From positions 186,001-250,000 of the forward strand of contig NZ_JALNUR010000003.1 of the NCBI RefSeq assembly GCF_026540895.1: a DNA stretch of 64,000 nucleotides, read 5' to 3'. The stretch is from Sphingomonas sp. GM_Shp_1. GTDB lineage: Bacteria; Pseudomonadota; Alphaproteobacteria; Sphingomonadales; Sphingomonadaceae. The notes beneath the pieces are model-generated. The model was not told the origin of the DNA and ran no database searches. It saw nothing but the letters and a program-made list of their open reading frames with translations. How positions within the stretch are numbered: the first letter of the stretch is position 1; every line of letters starts with the position of its first letter. Below are positions 1-8,637 of this stretch, piece by piece. Both the position numbers and the translations under genes were made by a program.

Positions 1-1
1 G

Positions 2-934
2 ACCGCGACGGGCAAGGTCTCGGCGCGCTATGATGTGACCGACTGGTTCGCTCTGCGCGGCACCGCCTCGACCGGCTTCCGCGCGCCGTCGCTGCAACAG
101 CAATATTTCACCCAGATCGCCTCGGTCGTGACCAATGGCGTGCCGATCCTGACCGGCACCTTCCCCTCGGTCAGCAAGGTCGGGACGGCGCTGGGCGGTC
201 TGCCGCTGGAGCCGGAAAAATCGACCAACCTGTCGGTCGGCACGGTGATCCGGGCGGGGGGCTTCGACCTGACGATCGACGCCTATCGCATCCATATCCG
301 CAACCAGATCGGCCTGTCGGAGAATATCCAGGCATCGGCCAGCCCGCAGGTCGCGGCGCTGCTGTCGCCCTATAATGTCTCGGCGGCGCGCTTCTTCATC
401 AATGGCCTGGCCAGCACCACCAAGGGCATCGACGCGGTGGCGCATTATCGCCTCCGCACCGAAAGCGCGGGCAGCTTCGACTTCACGCTGGCGGGCAACG
501 TCAACACGATCGAGGTGACGCGCGTCCCCACCTCGACCGCGACGCTCAACCCCGCGCCGACGCTGTTCGCGCGCAGCCGCATCCTGACGCTGGAAGAGGG
601 GACGCCGGGTGAGAAGGTCACCGGCACGATCGACTGGTCGCTGGACCAGTTGGGCGCGCTGGCCCGCGTGACCTATTATGGCAACGTCAACCAGCCGGGC
701 ACGACCCCCGCCGCCGACGTGCTGACCGGCAATCGTGCGATCACCGACCTGGAACTCCGCTATACCGCGCGGAAGGGCGCGCAGATCGGGCTGGGCGTCA
801 GCAACCTGTTCGACGTCTATCCCCGCGCGACGCCGATCGCGAACAACTCGACCGGCGTGCTGGGCTTCCCCTATTTCTCGCCCTTCGGGTTCAACGGGCG
901 CTACGTCTATGCGCGGGCTGGCCTGAACTGGTGA
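2..934 (+). CDS. TonB-dependent receptor, C-terminal part (5' end outside the window)
   Basis: The frame is open from the first bases, so about 310 residues of a larger protein are seen. Near the start it reads R-G-T-A-S-T-G-F-R-A-P-S, a sequence typical of the TonB-dependent receptor barrel. Further on there are alternating aromatic and polar strands, then G-V-S-N-L-F-D, and the protein ends in W, as outer-membrane beta-barrels do. It should be an outer-membrane transporter energised by TonB; the plug domain and ligand cannot be judged here. The family is known; the substrate is not. Confidence 0.9.
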   Translation, partial: TATGKVSARYDVTDWFALRGTASTGFRAPSLQQQYFTQIASVVTNGVPILTGTFPSVSKVGTALGGLPLEPEKSTNLSVGTVIRAGGFDLTIDAYRIHIRNQIGLSENIQASASPQVAALLSPYNVSAARFFINGLASTTKGIDAVAHYRLRTESAGSFDFTLAGNVNTIEVTRVPTSTATLNPAPTLFARSRILTLEEGTPGEKVTGTIDWSLDQLGALARVTYYGNVNQPGTTPAADVLTGNRAITDLELRYTARKGAQIGLGVSNLFDVYPRATPIANNSTGVLGFPYFSPFGFNGRYVYARAGLNW

Positions 935-966
935 GGCGGGCTTGAGCGAGGGGAGGGGGCGACCCG

Positions 967-1236
967 TCAGTCGTCCCCTTCCTCCATCTCGCGGTCGATC
1001 TCATCCATGAAGTCGCGTGCGGCCTCGCGGTCGGCCTCGTCCTCGAAGGCGTCTTCCAGATCGGGGGCCGCGCCCAGCATATAGGCGAGGCACCACAGGG
1101 CGAAGCGACGCCCGCTATCGCGCTCCAGCCCGAATTGCAGCCGCAACCGTTCGATACCGGCGGTGAGCTGTTCGGGGGTTAGGTCGGCAATCTCTTCGGT
1201 GCCGAAGAAGCGGACGAGCAACTGATCGAAATCCAT
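967..1236 (-). CDS. small acidic hypothetical protein (89 aa)
   Basis: The protein starts M-D-F-D-Q-L-L-V-R-F-F-G-T and contains an L-T-P-E-Q-L helix. The last 30 residues are very rich in Asp and Glu. There is no signal peptide or membrane segment, so it is probably a small cytoplasmic helical protein. I do not recognise a family. It lies 33 bp from the tail-to-tail receptor gene and 54 bp downstream of the DUF1206 gene on the same strand, so the two may be co-transcribed. Normal length and codon use support a real gene. Confidence 0.7.
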   Translation of the reverse strand: MDFDQLLVRFFGTEEIADLTPEQLTAGIERLRLQFGLERDSGRRFALWCLAYMLGAAPDLEDAFEDEADREAARDFMDEIDREMEEGDD

Positions 1237-1290
1237 GCCGCCTGATAGCCGAAGCGAGCCCCGCTCCCAAGGGGCCCCGCGCAGCGACCC

Positions 1291-2079
1291 TCAACGAAAG
1301 CTGGTCGCGCGGCGCACCATGGCGTCGACCGGGACGTCGTGCAGCACCCGGTACCGTGCCTCGACCAGGCTGAACAGGCCGAAGCCCAGCAGTCCGGCCC
1401 CGACGATCAGGTCGAAGGGGTTGGTCAGCCAGGACAGGACATGCGCCATGCCCCCGGCTTCCCGCGCCTGTTCCTCCATGCCCGCCTTCACCAGCAGAAA
1501 TCCGCTGATGAGGAAGACCAGGCCCCGCGCCGCATAACCCGCACGGCCGCTCCACATCACCCAGGCCCGGCGGGCCATGTCCGGCTCCAGATAGCGGAGG
1601 AAGGAGCCCTTCGCCGCCTTCACCAACTGAATGACCCCGAGCAGAACCAGCACCGCCGCGCCGACCAGCACCAGTGCCCAGCCGCCGGGCAGCTTCAGGG
1701 CGGTTTCCGTCCCCTGCCGCGCCCCGTCGCCCGAGAGCGCGGCCCCGCGCATCAACTGGACCGCCTGCCAGGCCAGGAACAGATGAACGATCCCGCTGAC
1801 CCCGGCACCGGCGCGTTCGGCGAGCCCCTTGCGATCCGATCCATGCCGCTCGATGTCGAGCGCGGCGTCCGCCAGCCGCCAGATGCCATAGGCGACCAGC
1901 CCCGCCGCCATGACGCCCAGCAGGAACTGGCCGCCGCCCTTGCCCAGATATTCCAGCGCGCCGCTGGGGTCCTCCGCGCGTCCCGTGCGCAGGATCAGCA
2001 CGGCGATGACGATGTAGAGCAGCCCCCGCGTGGCGAAGCCGATCCGCGTCAGGTTGGTCAGGCGTGCGCTCGCGTTCAT
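1291..2079 (-). CDS. DUF1206 integral membrane protein
   Basis: 262 residues with about six hydrophobic segments in three similar pairs, the layout of DUF1206 proteins. The first pair contains R-I-G-F-A-T-R-G-L-L-Y and the second and third repeat the R-x-G-Y/A-x-x-R-G pattern (for example W-S-G-R-A-G-Y-A-A-R-G-L-V-F near residue 175). The start is supported by a GAAGGAGA ribosome site a few bases upstream. It should sit in the inner membrane; no biochemical function is established for the family. Confidence 0.85.
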   Translation of the reverse strand: MNASARLTNLTRIGFATRGLLYIVIAVLILRTGRAEDPSGALEYLGKGGGQFLLGVMAAGLVAYGIWRLADAALDIERHGSDRKGLAERAGAGVSGIVHLFLAWQAVQLMRGAALSGDGARQGTETALKLPGGWALVLVGAAVLVLLGVIQLVKAAKGSFLRYLEPDMARRAWVMWSGRAGYAARGLVFLISGFLLVKAGMEEQAREAGGMAHVLSWLTNPFDLIVGAGLLGFGLFSLVEARYRVLHDVPVDAMVRRATSFR

Positions 2080-2157
2080 GGCATCTCCTTCGATTTGCAG
2101 GAGACAACCGAAAGAAGGGCGGTCCGTTCCGCCCGGGAAACGGACCGGATGCGGGGC

Positions 2158-2706
2158 TCAGCTCCAGTGGCGAACCGGACCCGTGTCGACATGGACGAAG
2201 CCGTCATGCGGATAATAGCCGACACCCCCGGCACGCAGCGACAGCGCCGCGTCGCGCAGCCGGTTCAGCGGTACGCCCGGAATGGCGATGTCGGTCGCCT
2301 TGCCCAGCATATGCTGGCTCTTGCTGGCGACCCCGTGCGAGCGGGCGTGCATCGCGCCGTTGGTCTTCGGGCTGCGATAGGCCGACACCAGTCGCAACGG
2401 CTTGGTAGGCGCGATGTCCAGACGATCGCGCAGGCGGACCAGCAGGTCGAGCAGCCTGGGGTCCATCGTCCGCGTTGCGCCCGTGCGCCAGTCGCGCATC
2501 GCATGGTTCAGCTCGGCAAGGCCATCGGCACGGTAGCGGCCATCGGCGAAGAAGCACACGTCGCATCGCTCGCGGGTATTGGCGTTGACGAAGGCGAGAC
2601 GGCGCTCGGGCGTCCGTGCCGACACCCGTTCCGACAGCGCCGCCATCACCAGCGCGGCCGCACCTCCGCCGATCAGGTCGCGGCGGGAATAAGGGGATTG
2701 AGACAA
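2158..2706 (-). CDS. DUF882 / YcbK-type M15-like murein peptidase, Tat-exported
   Basis: 182 residues. The N-terminus has a twin-arginine signal (S-R-R-D-L-I-G-G-G followed by an alanine-rich hydrophobic stretch), which indicates folded export. The mature part holds the M15/DUF882 pattern: S-A-Y-R-S-P (residues about 108-113), S-x-H-M-L-G-K-A-T-D-I-A with metal-ligand His and Asp, and G-G-V-G-Y-Y-P followed by F-V-H-V-D-T-G-P-V-R-x-W near the end. These fit a zinc-dependent D,D- or L,D-peptidase acting on periplasmic peptidoglycan. The gene is divergent from the L,D-transpeptidase at 2886, which works on the same polymer. Confidence 0.85.
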   Translation of the reverse strand: MSQSPYSRRDLIGGGAAALVMAALSERVSARTPERRLAFVNANTRERCDVCFFADGRYRADGLAELNHAMRDWRTGATRTMDPRLLDLLVRLRDRLDIAPTKPLRLVSAYRSPKTNGAMHARSHGVASKSQHMLGKATDIAIPGVPLNRLRDAALSLRAGGVGYYPHDGFVHVDTGPVRHWS

Positions 2707-2885
2707 ATGCGTTTTCCGGTCGAGGAGGGAAGCCCCTTATTACAACAGGATGGTTGACGACTCCTGACCCCGTTCCGCCCTCTCGTCGCATGATGCCCAC
2801 CGCTCGCCGGATTGGGGCCGCTTCGGTTGATCGGGAGCCGACGCCGTTTCGGTGCGTTGCTGCTTTCCGGATAAGGGAGTGACCT

Positions 2886-4322
2886 GTGCAGAAGCGGATG
2901 GGGACGTCGTTGGTGCTGGCCATGATGCTGGCGGGATGTAGCGGGCAGGGCACGTCGGACGGAAACGCGACCGCCCCCGTCAAGGAGCAGGCGGGGCCCG
3001 CCCAATGGAGCGACAAGACCAAATCGCAACTGCGTGAGGCGATCGAGGCGCGCGCCGCGCACGGGCTCGACCATATGCCCTTCGACGCCGGTGTCAGCGA
3101 TGACGCCGCCCTGACCACCCAGGCGCTGCGCTTCGCGGCGGCGCTGGCGCGCGGAGCGACCGATCCGACCAAGCTCTATGACGTCTATACGGTTCCCCGC
3201 CCGTCGCCCGACCTGAAGGCGGGTCTGGCGGCGGCGCTCAAGGCTGGTGACCTGACCGGCTGGCTGAACGGCCTTGCGCCGCAGGAAGACAATTACAAGA
3301 AGCTCTCCGCCGCCTATCTCAAGCTGGTGCGTCAGCCCCAGCCACAGGGCGGCGCGACCCCGATCGTCGACAGCGGCGAGGCGATCAAGCCCGGTGCGAA
3401 CGATCCCCGGCTTCCGGCCATCGCGCGCGAATTGGTCATTCTGGACTATCTGCCCCGCGATATCGCGCCGGGCGCCACCTACACGCCGCAGATGGTCGCC
3501 GCCGTCCGGCAGATGCAGGCGGATTACGGCATGAAGCCCGATGGCGTCATCGGTGACGAGGCGCTGGCGATCCTCAACATGTCGGACGCCGACCGCGCGC
3601 GCGCGGTGGCGATCGCGATGGAGCGGCTCCGCTGGCTGGAACGCACGCCGCCCGCCACCCGGATCGACGTCAACATCGCGGCGGCGCGGCTGACCTATTG
3701 GCGTGACGGCAAGATCGTCGACAGCCGCAAGGTGGTGGTCGGCGAACCGGACACCGAGACGCCGCAGCTCGGCTCGCCCATCTTCCGCCTCGTCGCCAAC
3801 CCGACCTGGACGGTGCCCCGTTCCATCCAGGAGAAGGAGATCGCCAAGAAGGGCGCCGGGTATCTCAAGGCGAACAACATGGTCTGGAAGGACGGCTGGA
3901 TCGTCCAGCAGCCCGGCCCCAAGAACTCGCTGGGCCTGGTCAAGTTCGACATGCAGAACGACCACGCCATCTATCTGCACGACACCCCCGCCAAGGCGAT
4001 GTTCGGCATGGTCCAGCGGCAACGCAGCCATGGCTGCGTCCGCGTCGACGACGCGCTGGGCTTTGCGGAGATGCTCGCGAGGGACGAGGGCGTGCTCGAT
4101 CAGTGGCACCAGGCCCGGCAGACGGGCAAAGAGAGCTTCGTCAAACTGCCGCGCCAGATTCCGGTCCGGCTGCTCTACCAGACCGTGCTGTTCGATGACG
4201 ACGGCGAGCCGATCGTCCGCAACGACCCCTATGGCTGGGACGACCGTATCGGCTCGGCACTGGGCTTCAAGGCGGGCAAGGCGTTGCGGGTCCAGACCGG
4301 CGCGGCGGATGTCGGACCGTAA
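2886..4322 (+). CDS. L,D-transpeptidase family lipoprotein (YcbB-like)
   Basis: 478 residues starting at GTG, with the ribosome site AAGGGA 7 bases upstream. An N-terminal lipobox L-A-G-C (Cys18) predicts a lipoprotein. A peptidoglycan-binding segment follows (about residues 200-235, Q-M-Q-A-D-Y-G-M-K-P-D-G-V-I-G). The C-terminal half is the YkuD catalytic domain with the nucleophile motif S-H-G-C-V-R-V preceded by Y-L-H-D-T-P. Such enzymes make 3-3 crosslinks between meso-diaminopimelate residues or attach proteins to peptidoglycan in the periplasm. It is shorter than E. coli YcbB (LdtD), which has about 615 residues. Confidence 0.92.
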   Translation: MQKRMGTSLVLAMMLAGCSGQGTSDGNATAPVKEQAGPAQWSDKTKSQLREAIEARAAHGLDHMPFDAGVSDDAALTTQALRFAAALARGATDPTKLYDVYTVPRPSPDLKAGLAAALKAGDLTGWLNGLAPQEDNYKKLSAAYLKLVRQPQPQGGATPIVDSGEAIKPGANDPRLPAIARELVILDYLPRDIAPGATYTPQMVAAVRQMQADYGMKPDGVIGDEALAILNMSDADRARAVAIAMERLRWLERTPPATRIDVNIAAARLTYWRDGKIVDSRKVVVGEPDTETPQLGSPIFRLVANPTWTVPRSIQEKEIAKKGAGYLKANNMVWKDGWIVQQPGPKNSLGLVKFDMQNDHAIYLHDTPAKAMFGMVQRQRSHGCVRVDDALGFAEMLARDEGVLDQWHQARQTGKESFVKLPRQIPVRLLYQTVLFDDDGEPIVRNDPYGWDDRIGSALGFKAGKALRVQTGAADVGP

Positions 4323-4379
4323 GGGGTCGGGAGCGGGCTGACCGGCCGCGACGTTCACCGCGTCGCGGCTCGGTCTGGA

Positions 4380-4469
4380 TGGCGGAAGAGGTGGGATTCG
4401 AACCCACGGATGGCTTGCACCATCGCCGGTTTTCAAGACCGGTGCCTTAAACCGCTCGGCCACTCTTCC
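4380..4469 (-). tRNA. tRNA-Ser (anticodon TGA)
   Basis: Reading the minus strand, the acceptor stem GGAAGAG pairs with CTCTTCC, the discriminator is G and CCA is encoded. The anticodon loop is CTTGAAA (anticodon TGA) in the stem CCGGT/ACCGG, and the T arm carries GGTTCGAATCC. The length of 90 nt and the long variable arm are as expected for serine tRNA. Confidence 0.97.
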
Positions 4470-4632
4470 GGGATCGGCGCGGGAGGTGCGTTTACGCCAA
4501 GCGTGCGGGCAAATCCACCATGGATTGCGCGATCATTTTCGGGTGAGCGGCCCATGCCCGGCGCGGTTGAGCGTGCCGTCGTTGCGGTGACGCGAGGTTC
4601 CGGCGGAGCCCGCGCTATGGCAAACAGAGAGC

Positions 4633-5679
4633 ATGTGGGGGATGATGATCCGGCGTATGAAGCGCCTCGGCTTTTTCTCGGGTCTGGCGCTGCTGTCGCT
4701 GAGCGGCGGTGCCGCGCAGGCGCAGGATGAGGCCGGATTTCAAAGCTATCTTCAACAGTTTCGCGGCACGGCGCTGAACCAGGGGGTCAGCCGCGCGACG
4801 CTGGATTCGGTTCTGCCGACCCTGACGCTGAATTCGCGGGTGATCGAGCTGGACCGGCGGCAACCGGGCGGCCCGGCCAATAGCGGCTTCAGCCCCTTCG
4901 CGCCCTATAAGGCGGCGCATGTCGATGCCGCCCGGATCGGTCGGGGGCGGACCAAATATCTGGCGCAGCGCCCGCGCCTGTCGCGGATCGAACGCGAGAC
5001 GGGCGTCCCCGAATCGATCATGGTCGCCATCTGGGGGCATGAGACCAATTACGGCTCCTATACCGGCAATTTCGACCTGATCCGATCGCTGGCGAGCCTG
5101 GCCTATGAAGGGCGCCGCCGTCCGTTGTTCGAGGGCGAGTTCATCGCCGCCCTGAAGATGATGGACCGGGGCGTGACCCGCGATCAGCTCAAGGGCAGTT
5201 GGGCCGGAGCGACCGGCAATCCGCAATTCCTGCCCTCCATCTATCTGCGGCTGGCTCGCGACGGCGATGGCGATGGCCGTGCCGATATCTGGAACAGCGA
5301 GGCCGATACGCTGGCCTCGATCGGCAATTATTTCGTCAACGCCGGTTGGCGCGCGGGACAGCCCTGGGGCTTCGCGGTGACGGTGCCTGCCGGGTTCGAC
5401 CAGTCGATGGTCCGCAACCGGCTGATCAGCCCGCGCTGCCCGCGCGTGTTCGAGCGGCATAGCGGTTGGCGGACCATGGCCGAGTGGCGGGCGATGGGCG
5501 TCGTGCCGCAGGGGGCGGCCTGGCCCGACGACCGGGTGCTCGCGACGCTGATGCAGCCGGACGGACCCGGCGCGACGTCCTATCTCCTGACCGGCAATTA
5601 CCGGGTCATCCTGGATTACAATTGCTCGAATTTCTACGCGCTGTCGGTGGGATTGCTGGCCGATGCGATTGCGGGTTGA
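4633..5679 (+). CDS. lytic murein transglycosylase, MltB family
   Basis: 348 residues with a signal peptide ending around G-G-A-A-Q-A-Q (residue 31). The catalytic Glu is in W-G-H-E-T-N-Y-G (Glu137), followed by the A-T-G-N-x-Q-F-x-P-S element of MltB. The enzyme cleaves the MurNAc-GlcNAc bond with 1,6-anhydro ring formation in the periplasm. No lipobox is visible, so it is probably soluble, unlike E. coli MltB. In-frame ATGs at 4642, 4645 and 4657 are alternative starts. It overlaps the RlpA-type gene by 17 bp, so the two are translationally coupled. Confidence 0.92.
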   Translation: MWGMMIRRMKRLGFFSGLALLSLSGGAAQAQDEAGFQSYLQQFRGTALNQGVSRATLDSVLPTLTLNSRVIELDRRQPGGPANSGFSPFAPYKAAHVDAARIGRGRTKYLAQRPRLSRIERETGVPESIMVAIWGHETNYGSYTGNFDLIRSLASLAYEGRRRPLFEGEFIAALKMMDRGVTRDQLKGSWAGATGNPQFLPSIYLRLARDGDGDGRADIWNSEADTLASIGNYFVNAGWRAGQPWGFAVTVPAGFDQSMVRNRLISPRCPRVFERHSGWRTMAEWRAMGVVPQGAAWPDDRVLATLMQPDGPGATSYLLTGNYRVILDYNCSNFYALSVGLLADAIAG

Positions 5680-6334
5680 AGCCTTCGCGCTGATCGCCGC
5701 GGTGCTGACGACGGCACCGGTGGCGGCCGAGACCGTGTCGGCGCCGCGCTATGGCAGCTATGACGCGACCGGCCGGGCGAGCTGGTACGGCCATGAACTG
5801 GCGGGACGACGGACCGCGACCGGCAAGCGGTTCAATCCCGACGATGTGATGATCGCGCATCGCAGCCTACCGCTCGAATCGATGGTCGAGGTGACCGATG
5901 TCGATACCGGCCGGACCATCGTGGCGCGGGTCGGCGACCGGGGTCCGGGGCGTGCCGACCGGGTGGCCGACCTGTCGCTGGGTGCGGCGCGGCTGCTGGG
6001 CACCAACAAACGGGCGGTGGCGCGGATCAGGCTTCGCGCCCTGACGCCCGGCGGCGCAGGGCCCGGCCTGATCCTGGCGGGCGCGAGCGCGGTGGCGCCG
6101 GTCGCTCGCCCGATCACGCTCGACCCCCATGCCCAGTACCGCGTGCAACTGGCGAGTTTTTCCAGCCGTGATCGCGCACAGGCGCTCGCCCGCCGCTTCG
6201 ATGCGCAGCTTCGCCCCGCAGGTCGCCTCTGGCGCGTGGAAAGGAGCGGCATGACCGCGGATTCCGCCAAAGCCCTGCGTGACGCGGCGGCGCAAGCGGG
6301 CTATGACGACGCCCGCATCCTGCATCAGGATTGA
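5663..6334 (+). CDS. rlpA: RlpA-family septal-ring lytic transglycosylase with SPOR domain
   Basis: 223 residues with an N-terminal signal peptide (cleavage near P-V-A-A-E). The RlpA double-psi barrel follows: A-S-W-Y-G-H-E-L-A-G-R-R-T-A-T-G, then A-H-R-S-L-P and V-A-R-V-G-D-R-G-P with D-L-S. A C-terminal SPOR-like segment begins Y-R-V-Q-L-A-S-F-S-S-R-D-R-A (about residues 155-223) and would bind denuded glycan at the division site. RlpA proteins cleave such glycan in some bacteria; whether this one is active is not shown. It overlaps the MltB-type gene and is followed by the D,D-carboxypeptidase, forming a wall-remodelling operon. Confidence 0.92.
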   Translation: MRLRVEAFALIAAVLTTAPVAAETVSAPRYGSYDATGRASWYGHELAGRRTATGKRFNPDDVMIAHRSLPLESMVEVTDVDTGRTIVARVGDRGPGRADRVADLSLGAARLLGTNKRAVARIRLRALTPGGAGPGLILAGASAVAPVARPITLDPHAQYRVQLASFSSRDRAQALARRFDAQLRPAGRLWRVERSGMTADSAKALRDAAAQAGYDDARILHQD

Positions 6335-6365
6335 CCTCTCGGCTCCCTTTGGTCACGGAACACCC

Positions 6366-7538
6366 ATGAAGACCCTGTACGCATCTTTCGCCGCTCCGCT
6401 CGCCCTGGTCGCGCTCGCCAACCCCTCGGTCGCCGCCGCGCCGGAGTTTCAGACGACCGCGCCGGTCGCCTTCATGAAGGACCTGTCGTCGGGTGCGGTC
6501 CTGTTCCAGCGCGATGCCGATCGCCGGATGCCGCCCGCGTCGATGGCGAAGATGATGACGGTCTATGTCGCCTTCGATCTGGTCAAGAAGGGCCAGTTGA
6601 AGCTGAACGACATGGTCACCGTCCAGCCCGAGACCTGGGCCAAGTGGCACGGTCCGCAGGCGGGCTCGACCATGTTCCTGTCGCCCAACGAGCAGGTCAG
6701 CGTCGCCAATCTGCTCTACGGCATCGTCACCCTGTCGGGCAACGACGCCTGCGTCGTGCTGGCCGAGCATATCGCGGGCACGGAACAGAATTTCGTCGAG
6801 CGGATGAACCGCACCGCCAAGCAGATCGGCCTGAACAACAGCCATTTCGGCACCGCCAATGGCTGGCCGGACGGTGGCGTGACCTATGTCACCGCGCGTG
6901 ACCTGGCCGATCTGGCCGATCACACGATCCAGGACTTCCCGCAGCTTTACAAGCAATTCTATTCGCGCCGGGACTTCACCTGGGGCAAGACGATGGGCGG
7001 CAATGCCATCACCCAGGCGAACCGCGATCCGCTGCTGGGCCGGGTGGCCGGCGCCGATGGCCTGAAGACCGGTCATACCGAAGAGGCGGGCTATGGCTTC
7101 ACCGGTTCGGCCGAGCAGAATGGCCGCCGTCTGGTGATGGTGATGGCCGGGCTGAACAGCTCGAACGCGCGCGCCGACGAATCGGTGAAGTTCATGAACT
7201 GGGGCTTCCGCGCGTGGCAGGCCAAGCCGGTCGTCGCCAAGGGCAAGAAGGTCGCCGATGCCGAGGTCCAGATGGGATCGTCGAGCAGCGTCGGCCTGGT
7301 CGCGCCGCGCCAGTTGACCGTGACGCTGCCCGCCGGGCTCGACCCCGCGATCAGCGCCAAGGTCGTCTACCAGGGCCCGATCAAGGCCCCGATCAAGGCG
7401 GGCCAGCACATCGCCGATCTGGTCGTCAGCTCGCCCGACATGCCTGCGCAGCGCCTGCCGCTGGTGGCGGACAAGGATGTCGGCGAGGCGGGCTTTTTCG
7501 GTCGCGCCTGGGCCGGGCTGACCTCGCTCTTCGGTTGA
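6366..7538 (+). CDS. D-alanyl-D-alanine carboxypeptidase (PBP5/6 type)
   Basis: 390 residues. The ATG at 6366 is chosen because a signal peptide starts there (M-K-T-L-Y-A-S-F, cleavage after A-A-A). All three S11 active-site motifs are present: S-M-A-K (Ser59, Lys62), S-G-N (Ser124) and K-T-G (Lys234). The C-terminal PBP5 domain (about residues 280-370) is followed by an amphipathic tail ending in A-W-A-G-L-T-S-L-F-G, the usual membrane anchor. It trims the terminal D-Ala of pentapeptides in the periplasm. It lies directly downstream of the mltB/rlpA-type genes. Confidence 0.95.
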   Translation: MKTLYASFAAPLALVALANPSVAAAPEFQTTAPVAFMKDLSSGAVLFQRDADRRMPPASMAKMMTVYVAFDLVKKGQLKLNDMVTVQPETWAKWHGPQAGSTMFLSPNEQVSVANLLYGIVTLSGNDACVVLAEHIAGTEQNFVERMNRTAKQIGLNNSHFGTANGWPDGGVTYVTARDLADLADHTIQDFPQLYKQFYSRRDFTWGKTMGGNAITQANRDPLLGRVAGADGLKTGHTEEAGYGFTGSAEQNGRRLVMVMAGLNSSNARADESVKFMNWGFRAWQAKPVVAKGKKVADAEVQMGSSSSVGLVAPRQLTVTLPAGLDPAISAKVVYQGPIKAPIKAGQHIADLVVSSPDMPAQRLPLVADKDVGEAGFFGRAWAGLTSLFG

Positions 7539-7545
7539 TCCGCGC

Positions 7546-8520
7546 ATGACCCTGCCGGTCGGCAACGACGCGGCCCAAGCCGCCTTTGCCGCCGCGCTGG
7601 GCGGGGCCAAGCTCCACCATGCCTGGCTGATCGCCGGGCCTGAGGGCGTCGGCAAGGCGAGCTTCGCGCGCGCGGCGGCGACGCGGCTGCTCGCGCGGGC
7701 GAGCGGGGCGGGGGCCTTGCCGCCGGGGCTGACCGTGCCCGAGGAGCATCCGACCGCCCGGCTGATGGCGGCGGGTTCGCATCCCGATTTCCGCGTCATG
7801 GCGCGGTTGCCCAGGGATGCGGAAAAGCCCGATCAGGATCTGGCGCGCTCGATCACGATCGCGCAGGTCCGCACGCTGCAACCCATGTTCGCCACCGCGC
7901 CCGCCATGGGCCCGGCGCGGGTCGTGCTGATCGACGCGATCGACGATCTCGAGCGGGGCGGGGCGAACGCGCTCCTGAAGAATTTGGAGGAGCCGCCTGC
8001 GGGAACGGTGTTCCTGCTGGTCAGCCATGCGCCGGGGCGGTTGCTGCCGACGATCCGGTCGCGGTGTCGGTTGCTGCGCTTCGAGCGCTTGTCCGATGCG
8101 GATGTGGCGCGCGTGCTACGGATGGAATTGCCCGAGGCGGAGGAGGACGAGATCGCCGCGCTGGTCGCGGTGGCTGACGGTGCGCCGGGCCGGGCCTTGC
8201 GCTTTGCCGGGCTAAATATTGCGGGGCTGGACAGCGCCATCGCGCGGATCGCGGAAACGGGCGACCCCGGCAATGCCGAACGGGCCAAGCTGGCCAAGGC
8301 ATTGGCGGGCAAGGCGTCTCAGGCGCGGTACGAAGCGTTTCTGGACCGGGTGCCTGCCTTCATCGCGCACCGGGCGCGCGGGCGGTCGGGGCCGGGGTTG
8401 AAGGTGGCGCTGGACGCCTATGCGGCGGCGCAGGATCTGGCCGGCGCGGCGCGAGGGCTGTCGCTGGATGCGCAGGGGACGGTATTCGAGATGGCGGGGA
8501 TCATCGCGACTTTGCGGTGA
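7546..8520 (+). CDS. holB: DNA polymerase III subunit delta'
   Basis: 324 residues. There is a Walker A-like G-P-E-G-V-G-K-A-S (residues 31-39), the sensor region N-A-L-L-K-N-L-E-E-P-P and I-R-S-R-C-R-L-L, all typical of clamp-loader AAA+ delta'. It acts in the clamp-loader complex that opens the sliding clamp. The cysteines of the zinc module of E. coli delta' are absent. It lies 7 bp after the carboxypeptidase gene, probably in the same transcript although functionally unrelated. Confidence 0.93.
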   Translation: MTLPVGNDAAQAAFAAALGGAKLHHAWLIAGPEGVGKASFARAAATRLLARASGAGALPPGLTVPEEHPTARLMAAGSHPDFRVMARLPRDAEKPDQDLARSITIAQVRTLQPMFATAPAMGPARVVLIDAIDDLERGGANALLKNLEEPPAGTVFLLVSHAPGRLLPTIRSRCRLLRFERLSDADVARVLRMELPEAEEDEIAALVAVADGAPGRALRFAGLNIAGLDSAIARIAETGDPGNAERAKLAKALAGKASQARYEAFLDRVPAFIAHRARGRSGPGLKVALDAYAAAQDLAGAARGLSLDAQGTVFEMAGIIATLR

Positions 8521-8532
8521 AGGCTTCCCTTG

Positions 8533-8615
8533 GGCTTCGACTACGCTCAACCCGAACGGCTGTTTGGATTGGACGCGTACCCCTCAGCCGTTCAGCCTGA
8601 GCGAAGTCGAAGGCC
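8533..8615. repeat. inverted pair of a ~28-bp intergenic repeat (family 1, locus A)
   Basis: Two arms in inverted orientation: 8533-8560 reads GGCTTCGACTACGCTCAACC plus CGAACGGC, and 8587-8615 reads GCCGTTCAGCCTGAGCGAAG plus TCGAAGGCC. The arms are imperfect reverse complements and could form a stem after holB. The same unit occurs at 19613-19712 and 30012-30182. Confidence 0.85.
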
Positions 8616-8637
8616 ACGCCCGGCCATGGCCGCAAGC

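Noticed and set aside
2673..4463. 596-codon open frame on the minus strand opposite the L,D-transpeptidase
   Set aside because: It is antisense to a gene with clear catalytic motifs and has Arg/Ala/Gly/Asp-rich, family-free text caused by high GC.
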